Under the pieces are notes generated by a model, which did not search any database, was not told the DNA's origin, and saw nothing but the letters and a program-made list of their open reading frames with translations. Shown here in pieces: positions 35,644-45,595 of a DNA stretch of 64,000 nt; position 1 is the first letter of the stretch; every line of letters begins with the position of its first letter. Made by a program: the position numbers and the translations under genes. This stretch comes from an uncultured Trichococcus sp. (GTDB lineage: Bacteria > Bacillota > Bacilli > Lactobacillales > Aerococcaceae): the NCBI RefSeq assembly GCF_963663645.1, contig NZ_OY760503.1, positions 1,679,501-1,743,500 of the forward strand, read 5' to 3'.

Positions 35644-37233
35644 ATGAAAGAGAGAGTCATGGATACGATGCAGAAATTTTCCAAAGCGATGTTTATTCCC
35701 GTTTTAATTTTGCCGATAGCCGGTATTTTGATCGCGATAGGAAATCTCTTCACTAACGCGCGATTGTTGGAAGTTTTGCCATTTTTGAATAACCCGGTCA
35801 CAACCGGATTCGGAACGATCCTTTCCGGATCACTCGTTTCGATTTTAGTGAACTTGGGCCTTGTGTTCTGCGTCGGACTGGCTGTAGGGTTGGCCAACAA
35901 GAAAAAGTCAGAGGCTGGATTCATTGCTTTGCTCGGCTACCTTGTTTTCATCAATGCCATGAACCGCTTCATGGGCCTGCAAGGCATGTTGGTGGAAGGT
36001 AATTTGCAAGGCACTGGACAGACGATGGTCTTAGGGGTTCAGGTATTGGATATGGGTGTCTTCTTGGGGATATTCCTCGGAATCGTTACCGCAATCGTCC
36101 ATAACCGCTACGCCGACAAAGAATTCAACAATGCGTTCCAAATTTATGGAGGCACCCGGTTTGTCTTTATCGTATTGATTCCGGTAGTTGTGCTTTTGGG
36201 CATCCTGTTCACTTACATCTGGCCATTCTTCCAAGGCGGGATCAGCAGCTTAGGGGCCCTGATCAACCAAAGCGGCAACTTCGGCATCTTCTTGTATGGG
36301 ACATTGGAACGCTTGCTTATCCCGACCGGACTGCATCACTTAGTGTACACACCGTTCTTGTACACTGAATTGGGCGGAGTTGCTGAGGTCGCAGGCGAAA
36401 TTTTTGAAGGTGCACGCAACATCTACTTTGCTGAAATCGCCAATGCGGACGGCGGCTTGCTTGCGCCGAGCGTCATCTGGGATGCCCGCGGAATTTCGAA
36501 AATGTTTGGACTGATTGGTGCTTGCTTGGCCATGTATCATAAAGCAAGCCCTGAAAACAAAGCAAAGGCCCGCGCCATTCTGATTCCGGCAGCCGTCACT
36601 TCCTTCATCGCAGGTGTAACGGAGCCAATCGAGTTCTCGTTTATGTTCGTCGCACCGTTGTTGTTCATCGTTCACGCCGGGTTGAGTGGTTTGAGCATGG
36701 TGCTACTGAATATTTTGAATGTTCGAGCAATCGGCCCGAATGGCTTCATCGATTTCCTGTTGTACAATGTGCCGCTTGGAACAGAACGGACCGTGTGGCC
36801 GATGTACATTGTGGTCGGCTTATTCTTCTTTGTAGTCTATTATTTCTTGTTCCGCTTCTTGATCACGAAATTTGACTACAAGACAATCGGTCGCGAGGAG
36901 TCGGGGCAGGAAACAAAATTGTATTCGAAAAAGGATTATCAAGAGAAAAAAACCAAATCAGGAGAGCCCGCGAACGATTTGGGTCTGGCGCATACGATTG
37001 TGGCTGCATTGGGCGGCGAAGAAAATATCGAGACCGTCAACAACTGCTACTCGCGCTTGCGACTCACTTTGACCGATCCGGAAAAAGTGAACGAAGGAAT
37101 CCTGAAGGACGAGACCGGGGCCAGCGGCATCATCAAGAAAGGCCAAAATGTGCAAGTCGTATATGGTTTGCAGGTCAACGGTATCCGTAAAGCGGTGGAT
37201 ACGGTACTGAACAGAGCAACAGTTGAAGAATAA
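35644..37233 (+). CDS. Alpha-glucoside (maltose-type) PTS enzyme IICB
   Basis: Imports and phosphorylates an alpha-linked glucoside. The 529-residue protein has an N-terminal IIC domain with about ten helices (about 1-420), a charged linker, and a C-terminal IIB domain with the phosphocysteine near Cys468 (NNCYSRLRL). There is no IIA domain. Domain order C-B and the linked GH4 enzyme match GlvC/MalP-type systems. GGAGGG precedes the ATG. It is followed 30 bp later by the GH4 gene. Maltose, isomaltose, trehalulose or sucrose isomers are possible substrates. Confidence 0.9.
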   Translation: MKERVMDTMQKFSKAMFIPVLILPIAGILIAIGNLFTNARLLEVLPFLNNPVTTGFGTILSGSLVSILVNLGLVFCVGLAVGLANKKKSEAGFIALLGYLVFINAMNRFMGLQGMLVEGNLQGTGQTMVLGVQVLDMGVFLGIFLGIVTAIVHNRYADKEFNNAFQIYGGTRFVFIVLIPVVVLLGILFTYIWPFFQGGISSLGALINQSGNFGIFLYGTLERLLIPTGLHHLVYTPFLYTELGGVAEVAGEIFEGARNIYFAEIANADGGLLAPSVIWDARGISKMFGLIGACLAMYHKASPENKAKARAILIPAAVTSFIAGVTEPIEFSFMFVAPLLFIVHAGLSGLSMVLLNILNVRAIGPNGFIDFLLYNVPLGTERTVWPMYIVVGLFFFVVYYFLFRFLITKFDYKTIGREESGQETKLYSKKDYQEKKTKSGEPANDLGLAHTIVAALGGEENIETVNNCYSRLRLTLTDPEKVNEGILKDETGASGIIKKGQNVQVVYGLQVNGIRKAVDTVLNRATVEE

Positions 37234-38589
<1,356 letters not shown>

Positions 38590-38646
38590 CCGGAAATGAA
38601 GTCCGCCCGGTAACAGTATGCAAATATTACCGAAAATAACTGATAT

Positions 38647-38686
38647 AAAAGGATTCCTACTCATCAAGAGCCGGGGATCCTTTTTG
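38647..38686 (+). terminator. Terminator of the alpha-glucoside operon
   Basis: AAAAGGATTCC and GGGGATCCTTTTT form the stem and T-run. Confidence 0.78.
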
Positions 38687-38689
38687 CGT

Positions 38690-38879
38690 GTGCACGTTCA
38701 GTTGGGTTCGATGGTATTAGCACAAATCCCTAAAGATTTGGTGAACAAATAAATGATAGTCGGTCCAAGAAACCGAACAGTAAACCGGTATTCGGTAATT
38801 CCTACTCCAATCAGGGCCAGAATATCGAATAAGTCCGGACTATCCGGAAACTTGGACACCACTGGTTCCCGGATTTTCG
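38690..38879. other. Gene-free stretch, perhaps an eroded coding remnant
   Basis: On the minus strand, 38698-38840 could read as a short hydrophobic tail (LFDILALIGVG, then FLGPTIIYLFTK). It has no start, ribosome site or recognisable family and runs into array B3. It may be the last trace of a membrane protein gene or chance. Confidence 0.25.
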
Positions 38880-39022
38880 GGAATTGTCGAATGAACCAAC
38901 GATATCCGACAAACTGCACTCTGAAAACAGCGAAATTGTCGAATGAGCGATGACATTCGACAATTTTGACATTACGAGCTGCTGAATTGTCGAATGCGAC
39001 GAATACATTCGACAATTTGAGC
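38880..39022. repeat. Hairpin array B3 (family B, 3 units)
   Basis: AATTGTCGAATG-loop-CATTCGACAATT palindromes. The last two right arms start at 38954 and 39006, exactly 52 bp apart. A decayed first unit precedes them near 38904. It lies between the GH4 gene and the betaine transporter promoter. Confidence 0.82.
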
Positions 39023-39147
39023 TCTAACCGTAGCAAAATCATCATTTATACCAGTATGTTGCATGGTATGTATAGCAATATATCGACTCTATAAATAACT
39101 TTTTTTAAAAAAATTCAGATAGTTCACGGTTACCTTTAGAAAGCGCG

Positions 39148-39161
39148 TGTAAGCGCATTCT
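39148..39161 (+). promoter_or_regulatory. cre site upstream of the betaine transporter
   Basis: TGTAAGCGCATTCT fits TGNAANCGNWNNCW at every specified position. It lies about 37 bp upstream of the -35 box. CcpA control of osmoprotectant uptake would be worth noting. Confidence 0.55.
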
Positions 39162-39197
39162 TTTTCGCGAGAATTTCACAAATTTTTCGTTTTTGAT

Positions 39198-39225
39198 TTG
39201 CATATCCGCGATATAACTGGATAAT
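39198..39225 (+). promoter_or_regulatory. Promoter of the glycine betaine operon
   Basis: TTGCAT and GATAAT with a 16-bp spacer. Transcription would give a leader of about 170 nt before the first gene. Confidence 0.6.
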
Positions 39226-39402
39226 AGTGGTTATAGCTTTGTGATGTAACAAAATTATCATCAATTTATGTTTTCGTAATTAATGAAAATATAACACTAT
39301 ATTTGTACATTGCGGAGGACCATAATCGGATTCGGGATTTGCTTCCTACTATCTAAAAGAATCCACGCATATAGCATCGAAAATTTGAGAGGAGAAATGC
39401 AC

Positions 39403-40599
39403 TTGTCGAAAATAATAATCGAAAACGTCACTAAAATTTTTGGGAAAAAAGCAGATAAGGCTCTGGAAATGCTTGAACAGAAGAAAAGTAAGCAAGATAT
39501 TCTGCGCGCAACTGGAGCGACTGTCGGGGTCAACAATATCAGTCTTTCTATAGAAGAAGGGGAAATCTTCGTTATCATGGGGCTTTCCGGGAGCGGAAAG
39601 TCCACGCTGGTTCGGATGTTCAACCGTCTGATCGAACCGACGAAGGGGAATATCCTGATCGACGGAGAGAATCTGTCAGTCATGGACAAGAAAGCATTGC
39701 GCCAAGTCCGCCGGGAAAAAATGAGCATGGTTTTCCAGAACTTCGGCTTGTTCCCGCACCGCACCATTTTGGAGAACACCGAGTACGGACTGGAAGTGCA
39801 AGGCGTACCAAAAGCGGAGCGTAAGGAAAGAGCGCAACGTGCCTTGGAAAATTCCGGTTTGGGCGATTACAGCGATCAGTATCCGCATCAATTATCAGGT
39901 GGGATGCAGCAGCGGGTCGGTTTGGCCCGTGCCTTGGCGAATGACCCGGAAATCCTGCTGATGGACGAGGCCTTCTCGGCTTTGGATCCGCTGATCCGTC
40001 GTGAGATGCAGGATGAACTGTTGGATCTGCAGGAAAACGTCAAAAAGACCATCATCTTCATCACCCATGATCTGAACGAAGCTTTGCGCATCGGGGATCG
40101 GATCGCGTTGCTGAAGGACGGGGAATTGGTCCAGATCGGTACGCCTGAGGAAATTCTGACCAATCCGGCAACACGCTATGTCGAAAAATTCGTGGAGGAC
40201 GTTGACCGTTCGAAAGTACTGACGGCCGAACACATCATGAAGCGTCCGATCGTCATGAATATCGAAAAACATGGCCCGCTCTTCGCATTGGAATTATTGC
40301 GCCAAGAAGGGATTTCGACAATCCTTGTGGTGGACAATCACCGCAGACTGAAAGGGTACATCACTGCCGAGGACGCTTCGAAAGCGTTGAAAGCCAACGC
40401 CACAAAAGTGGATGGCATCCTCAGAGAAGATATCCCGACCGTCTCCAAAGATACTACCTTGAGCGATATTTTCCCGATCATCCATGATTCAAACTCGCCG
40501 GTCGCTGTCATCGAAAACGACAGATTGGTGGGTGTCCTTGTCAGAGGCGCCGTCATAGCCGCTTTGGCAGGAGAAAGTGAGGTGTCCGTAAATGGATAA
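39403..40599 (+). CDS. opuAA: Glycine betaine ABC transporter ATP-binding protein
   Basis: ATPase subunit of an OpuA/ProU-type osmoprotectant importer, about 398 residues. It has the OpuAA-specific N-terminus ([34 protein letters not shown]), Walker [10 protein letters not shown], signature LSGGMQQR and Walker [14 protein letters not shown]. Two CBS domains at the C-terminus (about 280-390) sense ionic strength in homologues. TTG at 39403 sits 8 bp after AGAGGAG. An ATG at 39397 in the same frame is too close to that site. The stop overlaps the permease start by 8 bp. Confidence 0.92.
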   Translation: MSKIIIENVTKIFGKKADKALEMLEQKKSKQDILRATGATVGVNNISLSIEEGEIFVIMGLSGSGKSTLVRMFNRLIEPTKGNILIDGENLSVMDKKALRQVRREKMSMVFQNFGLFPHRTILENTEYGLEVQGVPKAERKERAQRALENSGLGDYSDQYPHQLSGGMQQRVGLARALANDPEILLMDEAFSALDPLIRREMQDELLDLQENVKKTIIFITHDLNEALRIGDRIALLKDGELVQIGTPEEILTNPATRYVEKFVEDVDRSKVLTAEHIMKRPIVMNIEKHGPLFALELLRQEGISTILVVDNHRRLKGYITAEDASKALKANATKVDGILREDIPTVSKDTTLSDIFPIIHDSNSPVAVIENDRLVGVLVRGAVIAALAGESEVSVNG

Positions 40600-41446
40600 T
40601 CTATTAAATTTCATTCCTGAATTGCCGGTTGCCGAGTTCACTGAATACATCACGGACAAGACCGCTGACACGTTCAGCTTCCTGTTCGATCCGATCAAAG
40701 AGCATTCGCAAGCCGCAATCGATTTGTTGACGTCAACACTGACAGCCATCCCGGCAGTCATCCTGATCGCATTAGTGGCCCTGCTGGCGTTCTTTGCCTC
40801 AGGGAAAAAATTCGGCCTGGCCATCTTTTCAGTCGTCGGTCTCTGGTTCATCCATAACCAAGGGCTCTGGGAAGACTTGATGTTCACCTTGACGCTGGTC
40901 CTGTTCTCGAGTTTGCTGTCCGTCCTGATCGGTGTGCCTTTCGGTATTCTGATGGCGAAAAGTAAAATCGCGAACAACATCATCAATCCGGTTCTGGATT
41001 TCATGCAGACGATGCCGGCTTTCGTTTATCTGATTCCGGCCGTAGCCTTCTTCGGAATCGGGATGGTTCCAGGGGTGCTCGCGTCACTTATTTTCGCGAT
41101 TCCGCCGACCGTCCGCTTCACGAATCTGGGGATCAGACAAGTTTCCACCGAACTGGTTGAAGCAGCCGAATCTTTCGGCAGCACCGGCGCACAAAGGTTG
41201 TTCAAGGTCGAATTACCGCTGGCGAAATCCACGATCATGGCCGGCATCAACCAGACCGTCATGCTGTCCTTGTCGATGGTCGTCATCGCTTCGATGATCG
41301 GTGCTCCTGGATTGGGCCGTAATGTCCTTTCCGCCTTGCAACGCGCCAAAATCGGTTCCGGTTTCGTATCCGGATTGGCTTTGGTTGTGCTCGCCATCAT
41401 CATCGACCGTCTGACCCAGAAATTCAGCAAAAAGAGCGCATCATAA
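40592..41446 (+). CDS. opuAB: Glycine betaine ABC transporter permease
   Basis: Membrane subunit of 284 residues, with about six to seven helices and the ProW-type EAA loop ([20 protein letters not shown], near 190-210). An amphipathic N-terminal stretch (about 1-45) precedes the first helix, as in other OpuAB/ProW proteins. The gene overlaps the ATPase gene by 8 bp. Unlike lactococcal OpuABC it is not fused to the binding protein, which is encoded separately 58 bp downstream. Confidence 0.9.
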   Translation: MDNLLNFIPELPVAEFTEYITDKTADTFSFLFDPIKEHSQAAIDLLTSTLTAIPAVILIALVALLAFFASGKKFGLAIFSVVGLWFIHNQGLWEDLMFTLTLVLFSSLLSVLIGVPFGILMAKSKIANNIINPVLDFMQTMPAFVYLIPAVAFFGIGMVPGVLASLIFAIPPTVRFTNLGIRQVSTELVEAAESFGSTGAQRLFKVELPLAKSTIMAGINQTVMLSLSMVVIASMIGAPGLGRNVLSALQRAKIGSGFVSGLALVVLAIIIDRLTQKFSKKSAS

Positions 41447-41504
41447 AACTGTTTAATGACTCAACTATTCCTAATTGCCAAACAAAAAGGAGAGAAACAT
41501 ACCT

Positions 41505-42410
41505 ATGAGAAAAACAACAAAACGTAACTGGAAAAACCTTGGACTTAAGGCCGGATTAGGCTTAGGCGTCACACTGATCGCCGCTGGCTGCGGTGCGACC
41601 GACACAGAGTCCATGGAAGATACAGTCGGCAAAGGCCAGGAAATCGAATTGGCTTACGTCGAATGGGATGACGCAGTGGCCACAAACCATGTCGTTGCCC
41701 AAGTATTGGAAGACCTCGGGTACGATGTGACCTTGACCCCATTGGATAACGCAATCATGTGGGAAGCCGTCTCCACCGGCGAAGCGGATGCCATGCTGAG
41801 TGCTTGGCTGCCAGGAACGCACGGTGCGCAACTGGAAGAATACGGCGACAAGATGGTCGACTTGGGCGGAAACCTTGAAGGCGCGAAAATCGGATTGGCT
41901 GTTCCTGCGTACATGGATGTCGATTCTATCGCTGATTTGACCGATCAAGCAGGCAAATCCATCACCGGAATCGAGCCAGGTGCCGGTATCGTAGCAGCCA
42001 CTGAACGCGCGCTGACCGAGTATCCGAACTTGAGCGATTGGGCAATCGAAACGTCCTCATCGGGCGCCATGACCGTCACACTCGGGCAAGCAATCGAAAA
42101 TGAAGAAGAGATCATCATCACAGCCTGGAATCCGCATTGGAAATTCTCGGCTTATGACCTGAAATACCTGGATGATCCCAACGGCATTTTCGGCGGCGAA
42201 GAGACAGTCCACACGATGGTTCGTGAAGGACTCGAAACCGACATGCCGGAAGCTTACCAAGTATTGGATCAATTCCAATGGACTATCGAAGATGTCGAAG
42301 CTTTGATGCTCCAAATCTATGAAGGCGAATCAGCTGAAGACGCTGCCGAAGCCTTCGTCGAAGCCAATCCGGATCTGGTCGCAGAATGGACTGCCGGCGT
42401 AGCTAAATAA
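41505..42410 (+). CDS. opuAC: Glycine betaine-binding lipoprotein
   Basis: Extracellular substrate-binding subunit, about 301 residues. The signal ends in lipobox IAAGC (about residue 28). The mature part has the OpuAC fold, with Trp-containing blocks expected of the aromatic betaine cage (VEWDD, IMWEAV, TAWNPHWKF). The ATG at 41505 follows AAAGGAGAG; an earlier ATG at 41475 lies before that site. It ends the three-gene operon and has a strong terminator. Confidence 0.9.
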   Translation: MRKTTKRNWKNLGLKAGLGLGVTLIAAGCGATDTESMEDTVGKGQEIELAYVEWDDAVATNHVVAQVLEDLGYDVTLTPLDNAIMWEAVSTGEADAMLSAWLPGTHGAQLEEYGDKMVDLGGNLEGAKIGLAVPAYMDVDSIADLTDQAGKSITGIEPGAGIVAATERALTEYPNLSDWAIETSSSGAMTVTLGQAIENEEEIIITAWNPHWKFSAYDLKYLDDPNGIFGGEETVHTMVREGLETDMPEAYQVLDQFQWTIEDVEALMLQIYEGESAEDAAEAFVEANPDLVAEWTAGVAK

Positions 42411-42427
42411 CTGAATCTTGAACACTA

Positions 42428-42472
42428 GCAGGAGCTGCTGCCTCGGAATGAGGCAGCAGCTCCTGCTTTTTT
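42428..42472 (+). terminator. Terminator of the opuA operon
   Basis: A 17-bp perfect stem (GCAGGAGCTGCTGCCTC and complement) with a 5-nt loop and six T residues. Confidence 0.95.
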
Positions 42473-42490
42473 GGTACAAGTAGCCTGGGT

Positions 42491-42836
42491 TGTCCGATTC
42501 TTCGGCGTTATCGGACACCCTTCGAACCGAACGTACTCCGGATGTCCGATTCATCGGTGTTATCGGACAACCTTCGAACCGAACGTACTCCGGATGTCCG
42601 ATTCATCGGCGTTATCGGACAAGCTACGAACCGAACGAGCTCCGGATGTCCGATTCATCGGTGTTATCGGACAACCTTCGAACCGAAAGTGCAGCGGATG
42701 TCCGATTCATCAGCGTTATCGGACAACCTTCGAACCGAACGTGCAGCGGATGTCCGATTCTTCGGTGTTATCGGACAACCTTCGAACCGAACGTACTCCG
42801 GATGTCCGATTCATCAGCGTTATCGGACAACCTTCA
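42491..42836. repeat. 52-bp tandem hairpin array D1 (family D, 7 units)
   Basis: Seven copies of a 52-bp unit start at 42491, 42543, 42595, 42647, 42699, 42751 and 42803 without a single indel; the last is partly decayed. Each unit has arms TGTCCGAT and ATCGGACA around an 11-nt loop, then a 25-nt linker containing CTTCGAACCGAA. Because 52 is not a multiple of 3 and the unit lacks stops, all three forward frames are open across it, but no ribosome site or family supports coding. The array follows the opuA terminator directly. Confidence 0.92.
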
Positions 42837-42908
42837 ATCTAAATGTTTCAAGGCACAATGGTGAGACTCGGAAACCAGATAACCACCTGGAATTCGGTTA
42901 CTTCACGA

Positions 42909-42960
42909 AAAAAAAGCGAAGGCCACCAGCATCCGCATGCTGATCGTCTTTGCTTTTTTG
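42909..42960 (+). terminator. Hairpin with T-run after array D1
   Basis: AAAAAGCGAAG pairs with CTTTGCTTTTTT around an inner AGCAT/ATGCT stem. It ends the repeat region and insulates the downstream operon. Confidence 0.7.
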
Positions 42961-43323
42961 CGTTCTTTTGAACATTTTGTCTTTTGTTCATTAGGTACAC
43001 TTCCGAATATTCTCTCAAACCCGCCCCCATCGACGGCAGAATACCTCACATGCTTACACTTCATAACCGTCAGAAAACTTATCCGCAATCGAAGCATGTC
43101 AGTAAAGCTGACGCACATTCCTGAAAAATGGCGTCATTTTCTGTAACGGCGCTTAAATATATCGATAGTCCATACAGCTTATCCCACCAGCCACAAACCT
43201 GAAAGCCCTCACAATTATTCAACCACGAAAGTCAGTTTGTTTTCAGTAAAACCTTACATAACTGACAAACGGCAAGAAATAAGCCCCGTTGTAAGCGGAA
43301 TAATTTCCGGATAAGAGCAGAAA
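42961..43323. other. Gene-free stretch upstream of the taurine operon
   Basis: About 360 bp with no supported reading frame, repeat unit or recognised riboswitch. Two short minus-strand frames (42848-43030 and 42903-43118) begin inside the terminator region and have no homology-like features. Confidence 0.5.
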
Positions 43324-43340
43324 TGTCATAAAGTCTATCA
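43324..43340. promoter_or_regulatory. GlnR/TnrA-like box upstream of the taurine operon
   Basis: TGTCA-N7-TATCA matches the nitrogen regulator consensus TGTNA-N7-TNACA at seven of eight specified bases. It is centred about 27 bp upstream of the -35 box, a position suited to activation. The presence of PII genes in the operon strengthens the case. Single sites of this kind also occur by chance. Confidence 0.42.
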
Positions 43341-43358
43341 TGAAAATAGAGCTTTTTA

Positions 43359-43387
43359 TTTACGATGTTCCGCAATCCCCGTATTAT
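43359..43387 (+). promoter_or_regulatory. Promoter of the taurine operon
   Basis: TTTACG and TATTAT with a 17-bp spacer, about 50 bp before the aminotransferase start. The -35 box is weak, as expected for an activated promoter. Confidence 0.5.
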
Positions 43388-43438
43388 GGGGACATATTAA
43401 AAAACGATTAAAAAAGAATTTCATCGGGAGGGAACAGC

Positions 43439-44803
43439 ATGACAGTGAACGCAACATGGAATACAACAACAGCAACAACTTTAACCGGAGAAGAAGTAAC
43501 AGCGATGGATCAACAGTACGTGATGCGGGCCTGGTCGAAGCAGGGGCAAGCCGCCATGGCAGTAGAAAAGGCGGAAGGCATTTATTTCTGGGACTATGAA
43601 GGCAACCGCCAAGTGGACATGTCCTCCTTGTTGGTGAACGCGAACATCGGCCATCAGCATCCGAAAGTCGTGAAGGCGATCCAGGATCAGGCTGCCAAGA
43701 TGTGCTTCATGGCACCGAGTTATGCGACCGATGTGAAGTCTTTGTTGGCTAAGAAGTTGGTCGAGTTGGCCGGCGGGGATATGGCGCGCGTGTTCTTCAC
43801 GAATGCCGGAGCCGACGCGAACGAGAATGCGATCAAGATGGCGCGGATCGCGACGGGGCGCACGAAAGTGTTCAGCGGCTACCACAGCTACCACGGCGCT
43901 ACGCTTGCCGCTTCCAACGCTTCCGGGGATTCCCGCCGGTTTGCAGCTGAAATCGGCGGCGCGAACGGCTTCGTGAAATTCTCCAATCCGTCCCCTTACC
44001 GCGACAATCTTCCATTTGGAACTGAAGAGGAACTGACGGCGTTCTATCTGAAGAAACTGGCTGAACAGATCCAATACGAAGGCCCCTACAACGTGGCGGC
44101 TATCCTCTTGGAAACGGTCATCGGCGCGAACGGCATCATCGCTTATCCGAAAGGGTATCTGGAAGGGGTGCGCAACCTCTGCAACAGCTACGGCATCGTG
44201 ATGATCTGCGATGAAGTCATGGCCGGCTTCTACCGGACCGGAACAGCTTTCGCTTTCCAGCAATACGCGTTCACACCGGACATGATCACCTTCGCAAAAG
44301 GAGTGACATCAGGGTATGTGCCGTTGGGTGGCGTGATCGTCTCCGGATGGATCAGCGAATACTTCACCGAAAATCAGCTCCAATGCGGCTTGACCTACAG
44401 CGGCCACACGTTGGCTTGCGCGGCCGGCTTGGCGACTTTGGAAGTCTACGAGGACGAAAACATCGCCGCCAACGTCGAAAAGATCGGCGCACTGTTGAAG
44501 GACTACCTGGAAGAAATGAAAGCCAAGCATCCTTGCGTGGGCGATGTCCGCTGTTACGGCCTCTTCTGCGGGGTGGAGCTAGTGCTCGACAAGGAAACGC
44601 GCGAGCCGCTTGTGCCGTTCAACACGCCGAACCGGATCATGCCGGCGATCTACAAGGAACTGAAGGACCGAGGCTTCTCGACTTTCGGCCGCGAAACGAC
44701 GATCAGCGTCTGCCCTCCGCTTACGATCACCGAAGCAGAGTTGGCTGAAGTGCTGCCGATCCTGGATGAAGTGCTGACGCTTGTCGATTCGACCTATCTG
44801 TAA
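43439..44803 (+). CDS. Class III aminotransferase, probable taurine aminotransferase
   Basis: PLP enzyme of 454 residues that would move the amino group of taurine to pyruvate or 2-oxoglutarate, giving sulfoacetaldehyde. Class III features are clear: TNAGADANENAIKMAR, the PLP aspartate in ICDEVMAGF (Asp258) and the Schiff-base lysine in TFAKGVTSG (Lys287). Context decides the substrate: a TauABC-like transporter and an Fe-ADH family reductase follow in the same direction. Other omega-amino acids such as beta-alanine or GABA are possible. CGGGAGGGAA precedes the ATG. The choice between taurine:pyruvate and taurine:2-oxoglutarate activity is open. Confidence 0.78.
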   Translation: MTVNATWNTTTATTLTGEEVTAMDQQYVMRAWSKQGQAAMAVEKAEGIYFWDYEGNRQVDMSSLLVNANIGHQHPKVVKAIQDQAAKMCFMAPSYATDVKSLLAKKLVELAGGDMARVFFTNAGADANENAIKMARIATGRTKVFSGYHSYHGATLAASNASGDSRRFAAEIGGANGFVKFSNPSPYRDNLPFGTEEELTAFYLKKLAEQIQYEGPYNVAAILLETVIGANGIIAYPKGYLEGVRNLCNSYGIVMICDEVMAGFYRTGTAFAFQQYAFTPDMITFAKGVTSGYVPLGGVIVSGWISEYFTENQLQCGLTYSGHTLACAAGLATLEVYEDENIAANVEKIGALLKDYLEEMKAKHPCVGDVRCYGLFCGVELVLDKETREPLVPFNTPNRIMPAIYKELKDRGFSTFGRETTISVCPPLTITEAELAEVLPILDEVLTLVDSTYL

Positions 44804-44866
44804 AATGCGCCGGGTCCCGGCCGCACCACATTTCAAAAAATCTAATATATAAAAGGGGTGGAGCGC

Positions 44867-45196
44867 ATGCTAGTGAAAATTGAGGCCATCGTGAGGCCGG
44901 AGAAGACGGAACAGATTTTGGCGAAACTCGCTGAAAAGGGACACACCGCCGTGACGCGGATGGATGTGTACGGACGGGGGAAACAGGCAGGCATCCATAT
45001 CGGCGACGTCTTCTACGATGAGCTGCCGAAGGAATTGCTGTTCCTGGTGGCCGAAGCAGCCCATGAGAAGGAAATCGTCGACGTGATCACCACCCAGGCG
45101 CGCACAAGCAATCTGGGCAACTACGGCGACGGCAGAATATTCGTGCACGCAATCGAAAACGCCTATACGATCAGTAACGGCACAGAAGGACTTTAA
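44867..45196 (+). CDS. P-II family regulator, NifI1-like
   Basis: Nitrogen signalling protein of 109 residues. It has the PII fold: KIEAIVRPEKTEQILAKL, the B-loop region TRMDVYGRGKQAG, a T-loop YDELPKELLFLV, and the C-terminal NYGDGRIFVHAIENAYTISNG. The sequence resembles NifI1, the nitrogenase-associated branch of GlnB, more than housekeeping GlnB/GlnK. The ATG at 44867 follows AAAAGGGGTGG. It lies between the aminotransferase and a second PII gene and before a TauABC-like transporter. No nif genes are present. It probably controls uptake or the aminotransferase by protein contact in response to ATP/ADP and 2-oxoglutarate. Confidence 0.85.
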   Translation: MLVKIEAIVRPEKTEQILAKLAEKGHTAVTRMDVYGRGKQAGIHIGDVFYDELPKELLFLVAEAAHEKEIVDVITTQARTSNLGNYGDGRIFVHAIENAYTISNGTEGL

Positions 45197-45239
45197 TATA
45201 GAAGGAATTTAACAGAGGGACTGCAAAGGTGGGAATTGT

Positions 45240-45557
45240 ATGAAGGAAGTGACAGCGATCATTCGCCTGAACAAGGTGACGGAAACGAAACAAAAACTGG
45301 CTGCGGGCGGCTTTCCTGGGTTCACCTGCCGAAAAGTCTTCGGACGCGGCAAGAACCCTCTCATAGGAAGAGACATGCGCGAGCCAACCGGACACAGCGT
45401 GCTGATGCCGAAGCGGATGTTTACGATCGTGACGGAGGATGAAGATGTGGACAACGTGATCGGCATCCTGCTGGCGGTCAACAGCAGCGGCCAGGCGGGG
45501 GACGGCAAGATTTTCGTGCAAACGATCGCCCGCGAATACCGGGTGCGCCGCGCATGA
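45240..45557 (+). CDS. P-II family regulator, NifI2-like
   Basis: Second PII protein, 105 residues. Core blocks are EVTAIIRLNKVTETKQKLAAGGF, KVFGRGKN, a longer T-loop (about 42-58), PKRMFTIVTEDEDVDNVIGIL and GDGKIFVQTIAREYRVR. The order and style follow the NifI1-NifI2 pair, which forms mixed complexes in nitrogen-fixing archaea and anaerobes. AAGGTGG precedes the ATG. Its stop lies 38 bp before the permease start. An overlap with an earlier permease ATG at 45554 is possible but less likely. Confidence 0.85.
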   Translation: MKEVTAIIRLNKVTETKQKLAAGGFPGFTCRKVFGRGKNPLIGRDMREPTGHSVLMPKRMFTIVTEDEDVDNVIGILLAVNSSGQAGDGKIFVQTIAREYRVRRA

Positions 45558-45595
45558 AACAGTTTAGGCGAAAAGAGACCAAGGAGGACAATTTT

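Noticed and set aside
38698-39045. Minus-strand membrane protein gene
   Set aside because: It has no start signals and its N-terminal half is translated hairpin array B3. At most an eroded fragment is present.
42491-42836. CRISPR array
   Set aside because: The whole 52-bp unit is repeated, including the part between palindromes; there are no unique spacers and no cas genes in the window.
42471-42943. Overlapping repeat-protein reading frames in three frames
   Set aside because: They arise because a 52-bp stop-free unit rotates through all frames. There is no ribosome site, and the region lies directly after a terminator.
44867-45557. Nitrogen fixation locus
   Set aside because: The PII genes look NifI-like, but no nifH, nifD, nifK or cofactor genes are nearby.
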